DNA from: Nonomuraea thailandensis | GTDB taxonomy: Bacteria > Actinomycetota > Actinomycetes > Streptosporangiales > Streptosporangiaceae | DNA: 64,000 bases | NCBI RefSeq assembly: GCF_024172165.1 | Contig: NZ_JAMZEB010000002.1 | Span: 6,903,501-6,967,500 of the forward strand | Reading direction: 5' to 3' | Shown: positions 8,198-16,645 of the stretch, piece by piece | Position numbering within the stretch: position 1 is the first letter of the stretch | Layout of the letters: each line of letters starts with the position of its first letter | The notes under the pieces: model-generated | What the model was told of the DNA's origin: nothing | The model's input: the letters and a program-made list of their open reading frames with translations, nothing else | The model's database searches: none | Translations under genes and position numbers: made by a program

Positions 8198-9373
8198 ATG
8201 TCCGAGCTGCTGACCGGAGACCTGTACGCGTTCGAGAGCCTGCTCGCCGGCGAGGAGCGCGCGACGTTGCTGCGCGTGCGCGAGTTCCTCGCGGAGAAGG
8301 TGGTGCCCATCGCGAACGAGTGCTGGGTGCGCGCCGAGTTCCCCGTCGACCTGGTGAAGGAGTACGCCGAGCTGGGCATCGCCGGCCTGGCCTACCCCGA
8401 GTGCCCGGGGCCGAAGCCGAGCGGCCTGCTGAGCGGCTTCCTGGCACTGGAGATGGCCCGCGCCGATCCGTCGATGGCGACGTTCTTCGGCGTGCACACC
8501 GGCCTGGCCATGGGCAGCATCGCCGCCTGCGGCTCGGCGGAGCAGCGGGAGCGGTGGTTGCCGGGGATGAGCAGGATGGAGCAGATCGGGGCGTTCGCGC
8601 TCACCGAGCCGACCGGCGGCTCGGACGTGTCGGGCGGCATGCGGACCACGGCCAGGCGCGAGGGTAACGCGTGGGTGCTGGACGGGGCCAAGCGCTGGAT
8701 CGGCAACGGCACGTTCGCCGACCTGATCGTGGTCTGGGCCAGGGACGTGGAGGACGAGCACGTCAAGGGGTTCGTGGTGGAGAAGGGCACGCCCGGCTTC
8801 ACCGCGACGAAGATCGAGAACAAGATGGCGCTGCGCACGGTGCAGAACGCCGACATCACCCTGTCCGGCTGCCGCGTGCCGGAGGAGAACCGGCTGCGGA
8901 ACGCGGGCTCGTTCCGCGACACGGCCAGGATCCTGCGCAGGACCCGCAGCGGGGTGGCCTGGCAGGCGGTCGGCATCATGCTCGCCGCGTACGAGATCGC
9001 GCTGCGCTACGCCAGGGAGCGCGAGCAGTTCGGCCGGCCCATCGCCAAGTTCCAGCTCGTGCAGGACCTCCTGGTCAGGATGCTCGGCAACGCCACCGCC
9101 TGCCTGGGCATGGTGGTGCGCCTGGCGCAGCTGCAGGACGAGGACGTCTTCCGCGACGAGCACTCGGCGCTGGCCAAGGCGTACTGCACGAGCCGGATGC
9201 GGGAGGTCGTCGGCTGGGCCCGCGAGCTGCTCGCCGGGAACGGGATCATCCTGGACTACGACATCGCCCGGTTCGTCGCCGACGCCGAGGCGATCTACTC
9301 CTACGAGGGCACCCGGGAGATCAACACGCTCATCGTCGGCCGGGCGGTGACCGGAATGAGCGCCTTTGTCTGA
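8198..9373 (+). CDS. Acyl-CoA dehydrogenase, glutaryl-CoA-dehydrogenase-like
   Basis: A 391-residue FAD enzyme oxidising an acyl-CoA at the alpha-beta bond. FAD/substrate signature AFALTEPTGGSD lies at ~133-143. The catalytic glutamate is in YEGTREINTLIVGRAVTG (E370), whose surrounding sequence closely follows glutaryl-CoA dehydrogenases, which also decarboxylate; other subfamilies are possible. Arg-rich RYAREREQFGRPI (~270-282) is the usual ETF-docking/FAD region. The start at ATG 8198 was chosen because it gives the normal family N-terminus and sits 7 bases after a TAGCTG that looks like a leaderless -10 box; an upstream in-frame ATG at 8117 would add 27 unlikely residues. It diverges from the oxoamine synthase gene, so the two may share regulation. 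Confidence 0.88.
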   Translation: MSELLTGDLYAFESLLAGEERATLLRVREFLAEKVVPIANECWVRAEFPVDLVKEYAELGIAGLAYPECPGPKPSGLLSGFLALEMARADPSMATFFGVHTGLAMGSIAACGSAEQRERWLPGMSRMEQIGAFALTEPTGGSDVSGGMRTTARREGNAWVLDGAKRWIGNGTFADLIVVWARDVEDEHVKGFVVEKGTPGFTATKIENKMALRTVQNADITLSGCRVPEENRLRNAGSFRDTARILRRTRSGVAWQAVGIMLAAYEIALRYAREREQFGRPIAKFQLVQDLLVRMLGNATACLGMVVRLAQLQDEDVFRDEHSALAKAYCTSRMREVVGWARELLAGNGIILDYDIARFVADAEAIYSYEGTREINTLIVGRAVTGMSAFV

Positions 9374-9398
9374 CTACCCACTGTGAGCTCCGCACGAT

Positions 9399-9415
9399 CA
9401 CGGTCACGAACCGTG
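9399..9415 (+). terminator. Weak hairpin after the acyl-CoA dehydrogenase gene
   Basis: CACGGT and ACCGTG form a 6-bp stem with a 5-base loop, 25 bases after the stop codon. There is no T tract, so terminator function is uncertain. Confidence 0.3.
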
Positions 9416-9466
9416 TGCTGACAAAGAGTCAACATTACTTTCGGGATGTTTCTTCGCATCCGTACC

Positions 9467-9495
9467 TTGAAGTCCATCTGCCCCATCGGCATAGT
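9467..9495 (+). promoter_or_regulatory. Candidate promoter of the conservon operon
   Basis: TTGAAG (9467-9472), a 17-base spacer and CATAGT (9490-9495) match a vegetative actinobacterial promoter. It would give a leader of about 95 bases before cvnA. The rest of the 225-base gap holds no gene. Confidence 0.45.
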
Positions 9496-9598
9496 GGACG
9501 GACCACAGGCGCACCCGGTCGTGGCGGGCAACCTCGGGGGCGGTAGCCAGGTCACGACTGCCCGGCGCAACCCCACGCGCGGAATTGGACATTGACGG

Positions 9599-12100
9599 AT
9601 GAGCTCGCCCCCGCCTCTTCGCACCAAGCTGCTCAGGATCCTCCTGCTTCCGCTGGTCTCCATGGTGGCCCTCTGGGGGTTCATCGCCTACTCCAGCGTG
9701 GACGAGATCTCCACGGTCTCGCAGATCCAGAACCGGTGGGAGTCCATCGGCGCGCCGGTGCTCCAGCTCATCGTGGAGTTACAGAAGGAGCGGCAGCTCT
9801 CGGCGGAGGCGCCGGACGGCACCGCGGCGTACAAGCCGCTGACCGAGCAGCGGCGGCTCACCGACAACCAGGTCAAGCGGCTGCGGGAGGTCATCGCGAC
9901 CCTCGGCTCCGGCGCGGCCGGAGAGACGCCGGCCCAGGTGCAGGTGATGGTGCAGGCCCTCGACGGGCTGCAGTCGCTGCGCGCCTCGGCCGACGGTGGC
10001 GTGCTGGCGCCCACGCTGACCATCATCGAGGCGTACAACAACCTGATCGCCGTGGCCAACCAGCAGTTCACCGACCGCGACGCGATGAGCGACGCGTCGG
10101 TCTACCAGTCGGTGCGCGGCATGACCGCCTACAGCACCTCGGCCGAGTACCTGTGGCGCGAGCACGCCGTGCTCACCACCACGCTGGTGCACCGCAGCAT
10201 GACCCCGACCGACCGCGCCGCGTTCGTCGCCGCCATGACCGCCCGGCGGCTGGTCCTGGCCAACGCCGAGCGTGACGCGAGCCCGGAGCTGCGCGCGGCC
10301 TACGACCGGCTCGTGGCCGGCGCCCCCTACAAGCGGGTGATGGCGATCGAGGACGAGCTGTTCGTCTACGACACCGGCGGGCCGCCTCCGGTGTCGGCGG
10401 CCGAGTGGCGCGGCGACGCCGAGGCCGTGCTGGCCCAGATCAACCGGGACACCCAGGCCGAGCTGGCCCGCGCGGCGGCCTCGGGCGAGGCGCAGAAGAG
10501 CGCGGCGTACTGGCGGATCGGCGGCGTGCTGCTGTTCGGCCTGGCCATGGTGATCCTGTCGGTGTGGCTGTCGTACCGGTTCGGCCGGTCGCTGGTCGTC
10601 GAGCTGCGGCGGCTGCAGGGCTCGGCGGTGGAGCTGGCCGAGCAGCGGCTGCCCCGGCTGGTCGAGCGGCTGCGCCGCGGCGACGACGTGGACCCGGCCA
10701 CCGAGGCTCCCGCCCTCGACCGGGCCGAGACCGCCGAGGTGGACCGCGTGGTGCACGCGCTGTCCGCGGTACGCCGCACCGCGGTCGAGGCCGCGGTCGG
10801 CCAGGCGGTCCTGCGCAAGGGCGTCGGCCAGGTGTTCCTCAACCTGGCCCGGCGCAACCAGGCGCTGCTGCACCGCCAGCTCGCGCTGCTGGACACCATG
10901 GAGCGGCGCGCGGACGAGCCCGAGGTCCTGGAGGACCTGTTCAAGCTCGACCACCTGACCACCCGTATGCGGCGGCACGCCGAGAACCTGATCATCCTGT
11001 CCGGCTCCTCCCCCGCGCGCCGCTGGCGGGACCCGGTGCCGCTGTTCGACGTGGTGCGGGCGGCGGTGCTGGAGGTCGAGGACTACACCCGCGTGACGGT
11101 CGCGCCGATGCCGAACTCCCCGCTGCTGGTCGGCGCCGCGGTCACCGACGTGATCCACCTGGTCGCCGAGCTGGTGGAGAACGCCGCGGTGTTCTCCCCG
11201 CCCAACACGACCGTGCAGGTGCGCGGCGTGACGGCGGCCAACGGGATGGCGCTGGAGGTCGAGGACCGCGGTCTGGGCCTGAACGACGCAACCCTGCGCG
11301 AGCTCAACGAACGGCTGGCCGACGTGCCCGAGTTCGACCTGGCCGACAGCGACCGGCTGGGGCTGTTCGTGGTGGCGCGGCTCGCGGCGCGGCACGGAAT
11401 CAAGATCGTGCTGCGGCGGTCGCCGTACGACGGGACCACCGCGATCGTGCTGCTGCCCGCCGGCCTGCTGGCCGAGGCCGAGCCGCTGGCCCTCACCGCG
11501 GGTCCGGCCACCGCCGGGCACGCCGCCGGCCACGCCGCCGGGAACTTCGCTCAGAACGCCGCCGAAACAGGGCACGACGCCGTCAACGGCCGCGCGACCC
11601 GGCCCGTACGCGGCACCTGGTTCGAGCCCGACCCCGCACGGAACAGGGCCGATTCCGTGCCCGAGCCCACGCAGGCGCTCCCGCCCGAAGGCGAGCCTGT
11701 GCCGAGGTCCGCTTCGCCCCTGAGCGGTCACCCGGACCTCGACCCGTTGCGGGGCCACCCGGATCTCGAGCCGTTGATCGGGTTCGGGAGCGGCTCCGCC
11801 GCCGGGGCCACGCCCGGCCCCGCCACGACCTCCGGCCCGCCCGCGGGCTGGAGCGTCACCGTGCCGCCCCAGGAGGCGGACGAGGATCTCGACGGGCTGC
11901 CGATGCGGATCCCGCAGGCCAGCCTCGCTCCCCAGTTGCGCGTCGACGCGCGGCCGGAGCGGCGCGGGCCGAGCGGGCGCTCGCCCGAAGAGCTCGCACA
12001 GCTCATGTCGTCCATGCAACGCGGCTGGCAGGAAGGTCGCCAGCAGGCCGAGCAGGAGCCCGACATGTGGAATCGAAAGGACGACCGACCCGATGCCTGA
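9599..12100 (+). CDS. cvnA: Conservon sensor histidine kinase with NIT-type sensory region (CvnA-like)
   Basis: An 833-residue membrane sensor. TM1 spans ~13-30, an extracytoplasmic helical region of the nitrate/nitrite-sensing (NIT) type spans ~50-300, and TM2 spans ~304-325. A HAMP-like linker follows, then an atypical dimerisation region with FKLDHLTTRMRRH, whose H452 is the likely phospho-acceptor position. The HATPase domain has N-box ELVENAAVFSPP (N528), EDRGLGL and LGLFVVARLAARHG. The last ~200 residues are a Pro/Gly-rich disordered tail. The gene overlaps the roadblock gene by 8 bases, giving the fixed conservon order A-B-C-D. In Streptomyces these modules act as G-protein-coupled-like membrane complexes affecting development; the ligand here is unknown. 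Confidence 0.9.
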   Translation: MSSPPPLRTKLLRILLLPLVSMVALWGFIAYSSVDEISTVSQIQNRWESIGAPVLQLIVELQKERQLSAEAPDGTAAYKPLTEQRRLTDNQVKRLREVIATLGSGAAGETPAQVQVMVQALDGLQSLRASADGGVLAPTLTIIEAYNNLIAVANQQFTDRDAMSDASVYQSVRGMTAYSTSAEYLWREHAVLTTTLVHRSMTPTDRAAFVAAMTARRLVLANAERDASPELRAAYDRLVAGAPYKRVMAIEDELFVYDTGGPPPVSAAEWRGDAEAVLAQINRDTQAELARAAASGEAQKSAAYWRIGGVLLFGLAMVILSVWLSYRFGRSLVVELRRLQGSAVELAEQRLPRLVERLRRGDDVDPATEAPALDRAETAEVDRVVHALSAVRRTAVEAAVGQAVLRKGVGQVFLNLARRNQALLHRQLALLDTMERRADEPEVLEDLFKLDHLTTRMRRHAENLIILSGSSPARRWRDPVPLFDVVRAAVLEVEDYTRVTVAPMPNSPLLVGAAVTDVIHLVAELVENAAVFSPPNTTVQVRGVTAANGMALEVEDRGLGLNDATLRELNERLADVPEFDLADSDRLGLFVVARLAARHGIKIVLRRSPYDGTTAIVLLPAGLLAEAEPLALTAGPATAGHAAGHAAGNFAQNAAETGHDAVNGRATRPVRGTWFEPDPARNRADSVPEPTQALPPEGEPVPRSASPLSGHPDLDPLRGHPDLEPLIGFGSGSAAGATPGPATTSGPPAGWSVTVPPQEADEDLDGLPMRIPQASLAPQLRVDARPERRGPSGRSPEELAQLMSSMQRGWQEGRQQAEQEPDMWNRKDDRPDA

Positions 12101-12518
12101 CCCCAGAAGCGAACTGAGCTGGCTGCTCGACGACCTCATCCAGCGCGTGCCCGGCATCCGGCATGCCATCGTGCTGTCCGCCGACGGGCTGTCCATGGGC
12201 AGCTCCCGCGGCCTGACCAGGGAGGACGCCGAGCACCTGTCCGCCATCTCCGCCGGCAGCCACAGCCTCGCCATGGGAGCGGGCCGGCACTTCGGGCTGG
12301 GCGGCGTACGGCAGACGATCATCGAGATGGAGGAGGGCTTCCTCTTCGTCACGGCCGCGGGGCAGGGGGCGCGGCTGGCCGTGCTGGCCACGGCGGACGC
12401 CGAGCTGGGCATGGTCACGTACGAGATGGCGCTGATGGTCAAGCGGGTCGGCGAGCACCTGTCCGCGCATCCGAGGGGAGCGGCACCGGCGCCTGCCTGG
12501 AACGGCGCGAGACCGTGA
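12093..12518 (+). CDS. cvnB: Roadblock/LC7-domain protein (CvnB-like)
   Basis: A 141-residue roadblock/LC7 protein, the regulatory partner of the conservon GTPase, analogous to MglB. The family signature is visible as ELSWLLDDLIQRVPGI (~7-22), then HAIVLSADGLSMGSSRGL and a central IIEMEEGFLFVTAAGQGARLAVLA. It is cytoplasmic and expected to dimerise and bind both the kinase and the GTPase. The start ATG lies inside the end of cvnA; its stop overlaps the next start as GTGA, so the three genes are translationally coupled. Confidence 0.92.
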   Translation: MPDPRSELSWLLDDLIQRVPGIRHAIVLSADGLSMGSSRGLTREDAEHLSAISAGSHSLAMGAGRHFGLGGVRQTIIEMEEGFLFVTAAGQGARLAVLATADAELGMVTYEMALMVKRVGEHLSAHPRGAAPAPAWNGARP

Positions 12519-12865
12519 CAGGGGAGGATCCAGGCCCTCTCATCCGGCTGTACGGACTGACGGGCGGCCGGGCGCGTCCGCAGGGCGAGTCGTTCGACCT
12601 CATGGCCATCGTCGTGACGGCCGGCGACTCCCCCCAGTCCGGGGACCTGCTCCCCGAGCATCGTGCCGTGCTGTCGCTGTGCCGCAGGCCGACCCCCGTG
12701 GCGGACGTCGCGGCCCACCTCAGGCTGCCGATCAACATCACCCGCGTGATCCTCGGCGATCTGCGGCGGGACGGCCTGGTCAGCATCGAGCGCCCGCGCC
12801 CCGTCGCGCAGACGATCGACGAACGCATCTACAGGGAAGTGCTGGATGGGCTACGCAGTCTCTGA
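12515..12865 (+). CDS. cvnC: DUF742 winged-helix-like protein (CvnC-like)
   Basis: A 116-residue DUF742 protein, third member of every conservon. The N-terminal LIRLYGLTGGRARP and the helical LCRRPTPVADVAAHLRLPIN-type segment followed by LGDLRRDGLVSIERP are typical and look like a winged helix, although DNA binding has not been shown for the family as far as I know. Translation begins at GTG 12515 within the cvnB stop. Its last 20 bases overlap the GTPase gene. Confidence 0.92.
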   Translation: MTGEDPGPLIRLYGLTGGRARPQGESFDLMAIVVTAGDSPQSGDLLPEHRAVLSLCRRPTPVADVAAHLRLPINITRVILGDLRRDGLVSIERPRPVAQTIDERIYREVLDGLRSL

Positions 12866-13427
12866 CCCTGGTACGACCAGGGCTCCCTCGGCCCTGGCCA
12901 TCAAGATTCTCATCGCGGGCGGCTTCGGGGTCGGCAAGACGACCATGGTCGGCACGATCAGCGAGATCCGGCCGCTGCACACCGAGGAGCTGCTGAGCGA
13001 TCGCGGCATCGGGGTGGACGACACCTCGGGCGTGGAGTCCAAGACCACCACGACCGTGGCGCTGGACTTCGGCCGCATCACGATCCGCGACGGGTTGTGG
13101 CTGTACCTGTTCGGCACGCCCGGGCAGGACCGGTTCTGGTTCATGTGGGACGAGCTCGCCCTGGGCGCGCTCGGGGCCGTCGTGCTGGCCGACACGCGGC
13201 GCCTGCAGGACTGCTTCCCGGCGGTGGACTACTTCGAGCAGCGCGGCATCCCGTTCGTGGTGGGGGTGAACTGCTTCGACGGGGCCCGGCGCTACGAGCC
13301 GGAGAAGGTGCGGCGGGCGCTCGGGCTGGGCGAGCACATCCCGATCGTGCTGTGCGACGTGCGGCGGCGCGCGTCGGTGAAGGACGTGCTCACCACGCTG
13401 GTCACGTACGCGGTCAAGGGGGTCTGA
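12846..13427 (+). CDS. cvnD: Conservon small GTPase (CvnD-like, ATP/GTP-binding protein)
   Basis: A 193-residue Ras-like GTPase of the MglA/CvnD class. Walker A is GGFGVGKTT (25-33, K31). The switch II region reads LFGTPGQDRFWFMWDEL, where the usual Asp of DxxG is Phe-Gly, and the guanine-specificity motif reads VNCFD instead of NKxD; both variants are normal for this family. It presumably cycles between nucleotide states under control of the roadblock partner. There is no cvnE-like cytochrome P450 downstream, since the following gene is a convergent LysR regulator, so this is a four-gene conservon. Confidence 0.92.
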   Translation: MGYAVSDPGTTRAPSALAIKILIAGGFGVGKTTMVGTISEIRPLHTEELLSDRGIGVDDTSGVESKTTTTVALDFGRITIRDGLWLYLFGTPGQDRFWFMWDELALGALGAVVLADTRRLQDCFPAVDYFEQRGIPFVVGVNCFDGARRYEPEKVRRALGLGEHIPIVLCDVRRRASVKDVLTTLVTYAVKGV

Positions 13428-13439
13428 CCGGCGCGGCGA

Positions 13440-14390
13440 TCAGCCCGGCGGACCCTGCTGCCCAGGAGTGAGCGCCGCCTCGCGCAGCGCCCGTGCCAGA
13501 CCGGCGGCGGCCTCGGTCATCGGGCCCGGCATCCGGGCCAGCAGGAGGCGGCGCTGCTCCTGGGGGCCGCCGCGCACCGGGAGGACGCGCACGCCCGGCG
13601 GCACGACGGTCTCCAGCATGGCGGGCACGGTGGTCAGGCCGCAGCCGGCCGCCACCAGGGCGAGCTTGGCCAGCCAGTCGCGGGCGGAGTGCGCGATCTC
13701 GGGGCGTTCGTCCAGGCCGGGCCAGGCGCCCATGCCCGTGCTGTCGCCCGCTCCCCCGGCCGCGGCGCTGCCCGGGCCGGCGATCCAGCGCTGCCCGTGC
13801 AGGTCGGCGAGGTCGAGGTAGTCGCCGCGGGCGAGCGGGTGGCCGGCCGGCACGGCCACGCGCAGGCCGCGCTCGGTGAGGGTGCGCACCTCCAGCGCCG
13901 GCGTCTCGGTGTCGGGCGGCCGGAACGGCGGGGCCGAGCCGAGCAGCGCGAGCTCCAGCGTGCCGGCGCGCAACGCGCGGACCAGCACCGGCGTGGGGCC
14001 CTCTCGCGTGTTGACGGTGATGGCGGGGTGCGTGGCGCGCAGGGCGGCCAGCGCCCGGGGCACCAGGTCGGCGCCCGCGCTGGCGAACCAGCCGAGCCGC
14101 ACCGTGCCGGGCTCGTCGGGCAGGCCGGCCAGCTCGCGCGCGCCCGCGTCCACCTGATCCACGACGGCGGCGGCACGGCACAGCACGATCCGGCCCGCCG
14201 GGGTGAGCCGGACGCCGTCGTGCCGCCGTTCCAGGAGGGTGGCGCCGGCCGCGCGTTCGAGGGCGGCGATCTGGCGGGAGACGGCCGACTGCGTGTAGCC
14301 GAGCGCGGTGGCGGCGGCGGTGAGCGTGCCCCGCTCGGCCACCTCGCGGAAGACCCGGAGCGCGGTGAGCGAGGCGTCGGTGAGGGCCAT
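13440..14390 (-). CDS. LysR-family transcriptional regulator
   Basis: A 316-residue LysR-type regulator. The N-terminal winged HTH is clear (LRVFREVAERGTLTAAATAL, then YTQSAVSRQIAALERAAGATLLERR). It is followed by a two-lobed effector domain from ~90 with VRLGWFASAGADLVPRAL and HPLARGDY. The start ATG at 14390 gives the standard family N-terminus. It is divergently transcribed from the SDR gene at 14463 across 72 bases, the usual arrangement when a LysR protein controls its neighbour. The gap contains CAT-N7-ATG dyad symmetry but no clear T-N11-A box. The effector is unknown. Confidence 0.9.
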   Translation of the reverse strand: MALTDASLTALRVFREVAERGTLTAAATALGYTQSAVSRQIAALERAAGATLLERRHDGVRLTPAGRIVLCRAAAVVDQVDAGARELAGLPDEPGTVRLGWFASAGADLVPRALAALRATHPAITVNTREGPTPVLVRALRAGTLELALLGSAPPFRPPDTETPALEVRTLTERGLRVAVPAGHPLARGDYLDLADLHGQRWIAGPGSAAAGGAGDSTGMGAWPGLDERPEIAHSARDWLAKLALVAAGCGLTTVPAMLETVVPPGVRVLPVRGGPQEQRRLLLARMPGPMTEAAAGLARALREAALTPGQQGPPG

Positions 14391-14449
14391 GACGTTTACG
14401 CATACCACAGATGAAGAAGTCTCGTTGGACGCATGGCCACGGGCGTTCC

Positions 14450-14455
14450 TAGCCT
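14450..14455 (+). promoter_or_regulatory. Probable -10 box of leaderless SDR transcript
   Basis: TAGCCT lies 7 bases before ATG 14463. A possible TTGGAC -35 lies at 14425-14430, but with a long 19-base spacer. No Shine-Dalgarno sequence is present. Confidence 0.35.
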
Positions 14456-14462
14456 CGTCCCC

Positions 14463-15311
14463 ATGACGAACCGAACCCCTCGCGTGGCCCTGGTGACCGG
14501 TGCGACCCAGGGCCTCGGCCTCGCCCTGGTGGAGGGCCTGGCCAGGCGGCTGGACGCGGCCGACACGGTCTACCTGACCGGCCGCGACGCCGGACGCGTC
14601 GCCGACGCCGTGGCGGGCATGCCGCGGACGGGCGCCCGCGTACGCGGCGAGCTCTTCGACGTCGCCGACCCTGCCGCCGCCGCCCGCCTCGCCGATGTGA
14701 TCGCGGAGCGGCACGGCGGCGTGGACGTCGTGTTCGGCAACGCCGTGATGCGGGTCGGGCCCGATGACGACCCGCGTGCGGTGATGGACGAGTACACCCA
14801 GGTGAACAACTTCGGCACCACCCGGCTGATGCGCGCGTTCGCGCCGCTGGTGCGCGACGGCGGGCGGTTCCTGGTGGTGGCCAGCTCGCTGGGCACGCTG
14901 CACCACCTGGCGCCCGTGCTGCACGGCCGCTTCGACCGGGCGGCCTCGCTCGACGAGGTGGACAAGCAGGTGGCGGCCTGGCGCGACGCGGTCCAGGACG
15001 GCAGCGCCGCCGCCGGCGCGTGGCCGGCTTTCGTCAACATCCCGTCCAAGATCGCCCAGGTCGCCGCGGTGCGGGCGCTCGCCGGGGAGCGCCGCGCGGA
15101 GGACCTGCGGCGCGGCATCCTGCTCGCCGCGGTCTGCCCCGGCATGATCAACACGCCGACCTCGGGCCTGTGGTGGGACGTCTCCGGCGCCGCCACCCCC
15201 GCCGAGGCCGCCGTCCCCCTCCTCGACCTGGCCCTGAACCCGATCGACCCGGCCCACTACGGCGAGCTCGTCCGGTACGGCAGGGCCCTGCCCTGGCGCC
15301 CTGCCGCGTAG
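14463..15311 (+). CDS. Short-chain dehydrogenase/reductase family protein lacking the catalytic Tyr
   Basis: A 282-residue Rossmann-fold SDR. The nucleotide-binding TGATQGLG lies at ~13-20 and the catalytic Ser region is VVASSLGTLHHL. At the place where classical SDRs have YxxxK the sequence reads VNIPSKIAQVAA, so Lys is kept but Tyr is replaced by Asn. Either the enzyme is inactive or it uses another acid. General layout resembles carbonyl reductases of the CBR1 type. It is divergent from, and likely regulated by, the LysR gene. The ATG at 14463 is preferred to one at 14433 because a leaderless -10 box precedes it. Confidence 0.82.
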   Translation: MTNRTPRVALVTGATQGLGLALVEGLARRLDAADTVYLTGRDAGRVADAVAGMPRTGARVRGELFDVADPAAAARLADVIAERHGGVDVVFGNAVMRVGPDDDPRAVMDEYTQVNNFGTTRLMRAFAPLVRDGGRFLVVASSLGTLHHLAPVLHGRFDRAASLDEVDKQVAAWRDAVQDGSAAAGAWPAFVNIPSKIAQVAAVRALAGERRAEDLRRGILLAAVCPGMINTPTSGLWWDVSGAATPAEAAVPLLDLALNPIDPAHYGELVRYGRALPWRPAA

Positions 15312-15453
15312 CGGGCAGAAGCCCGGCCTCCTGTTTCGCCGCTGGTCAGCCGGGTAGTCGGGAGGCGTCACACACCGGCGGCCCCGTGCCACCACACCCC
15401 CTCGGCGACCCCCTGCGCCCGGAGCAGCCGACGAGGGTCGTGAGGAGGGGGCA

Positions 15454-16626
15454 TTGAGCGAGATCCACGGGGTGTGCGAGCCCAGGTTCCACGCGGTGCG
15501 CGAGGCGTTCGCGCGCAACTTCGACGAGGGGCGGGAGCTGGGCGCCTCGGTGGCCGTCTACCGGCGCGGGCGGGCCGTCGTGGACCTGTGGGGCGGGCAG
15601 GCGGGCCGGGACGCGGCCTGGCGGCAGGACACGATCACGCTCCTGGCCTCGGCCACCAAGGGGCTGGTCGCCACGGCCGCGATGTTGCTGGTCGATCGCG
15701 GCCTGCTCGACCTCGACGCGCCGATCGCGGAGTACTGGCCCGAGTTCGCGGCGGGAGGCAAGGCGGACATCCCGCTGCGGTGGGTGCTGGGGCACCGGTC
15801 GGGGGTGGTGACCGTCGATCCGCCGCTGACCATGGTGGACATCGAAGGGGGCACGGCGGTGGGCCAGGCCCTGGCGGCCGCCGTGCCGGCGTGGGAGCCG
15901 GGCCGGGCGCACGGGTATCACTGCCTGACCATGGGATGGCTGGTCGGCGAGGTGATCCGGCGGGTGACGGGGCTGTCGGTGCAGCGCTTCTTCGCCCAGG
16001 AGATCGCCGGCCCGCTGGGACTCGACCTGCACATCGGCCTGCCCGACACGCGGGAACGGCTGCTGGCCTGCCTCGTGCCGCCCACCGAGGAGCAGCTCCT
16101 CCAGGGGCGCGCCAACCCCGAGCTGGCCGGGCTGAACCGGGCCATCTGCGACCCCGCGTCCCTGTTCCACCGCTCGACGTTCGGCAGCATCGCCCTGGCG
16201 GGCAACCCCCTGGCCGCCGCGAGCGTGCCCCAGGCCGAGATCCCGTCCTGCGGCGGCGCGGGCAACGCGTCGGGGCTCGCCCGCATGTACGCCGCCCTGG
16301 TCGGTGAGGTGGACGGCATCCGCCTGCTGCGCCCGGAGACCGCCGACCGGGCCCGCACCGTCGAGGCGTGCGGCATGGATCTGGTGCTGCGCTGCCGCAC
16401 CTCGTACGGGCGGGGCTTCCTGCTCCCCGGCGGGCCGATGTGGCCGGGCGACTGCTCGCCCACGGCCTTCGGCCACCCGGGCGTCACGGGCGTCTTCGCC
16501 TACGCCGACCCGGATCACGAGCTCGGCTTCGCCTACGTGCCCAACCGCATGACCGAGCTCATCGAGGGCGGTGACGACCGGGTCAGGCCCCTCATCGAGG
16601 CCACGCACCGCGCCGCCTGCGCCTGA
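15454..16626 (+). CDS. Serine hydrolase of the beta-lactamase/esterase EstB (class C-like) family
   Basis: A 390-residue serine beta-lactamase-fold hydrolase without signal peptide, more likely a cytoplasmic esterase than a resistance enzyme. The nucleophile motif SxxK is SATK in LLASATKGLVATAAM (~66-69). The second motif tyrosine is in HGYHCLTMGWLVGE (YxC instead of YxN). A third-motif-like HPGVTG occurs near residue ~345. Translation starts at TTG 15454: AGGAGG at 15443-15448 sits 5 bases upstream, and no ATG fits. It is convergent with the Bpa gene at 16646. Confidence 0.85.
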   Translation: MSEIHGVCEPRFHAVREAFARNFDEGRELGASVAVYRRGRAVVDLWGGQAGRDAAWRQDTITLLASATKGLVATAAMLLVDRGLLDLDAPIAEYWPEFAAGGKADIPLRWVLGHRSGVVTVDPPLTMVDIEGGTAVGQALAAAVPAWEPGRAHGYHCLTMGWLVGEVIRRVTGLSVQRFFAQEIAGPLGLDLHIGLPDTRERLLACLVPPTEEQLLQGRANPELAGLNRAICDPASLFHRSTFGSIALAGNPLAAASVPQAEIPSCGGAGNASGLARMYAALVGEVDGIRLLRPETADRARTVEACGMDLVLRCRTSYGRGFLLPGGPMWPGDCSPTAFGHPGVTGVFAYADPDHELGFAYVPNRMTELIEGGDDRVRPLIEATHRAACA

Positions 16627-16645
16627 CCTTCCGGAGCGGGCCCGG

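Noticed and set aside
5281..8379. Very long minus-strand open frame of about 1000 codons
   Set aside because: It crosses several better genes on both strands and its translation is Arg/Pro/Gly-rich repeats, a GC-bias artefact.
9779..12718. Minus-strand open frame of nearly 1000 codons opposite the conservon
   Set aside because: It is antisense to CvnA-C, whose motifs are clear; the frame is open only because third positions are G or C.
15454..16626. Beta-lactamase antibiotic-resistance gene
   Set aside because: It lacks a signal peptide and has YxC in place of YxN; an EstB-like esterase is more likely.
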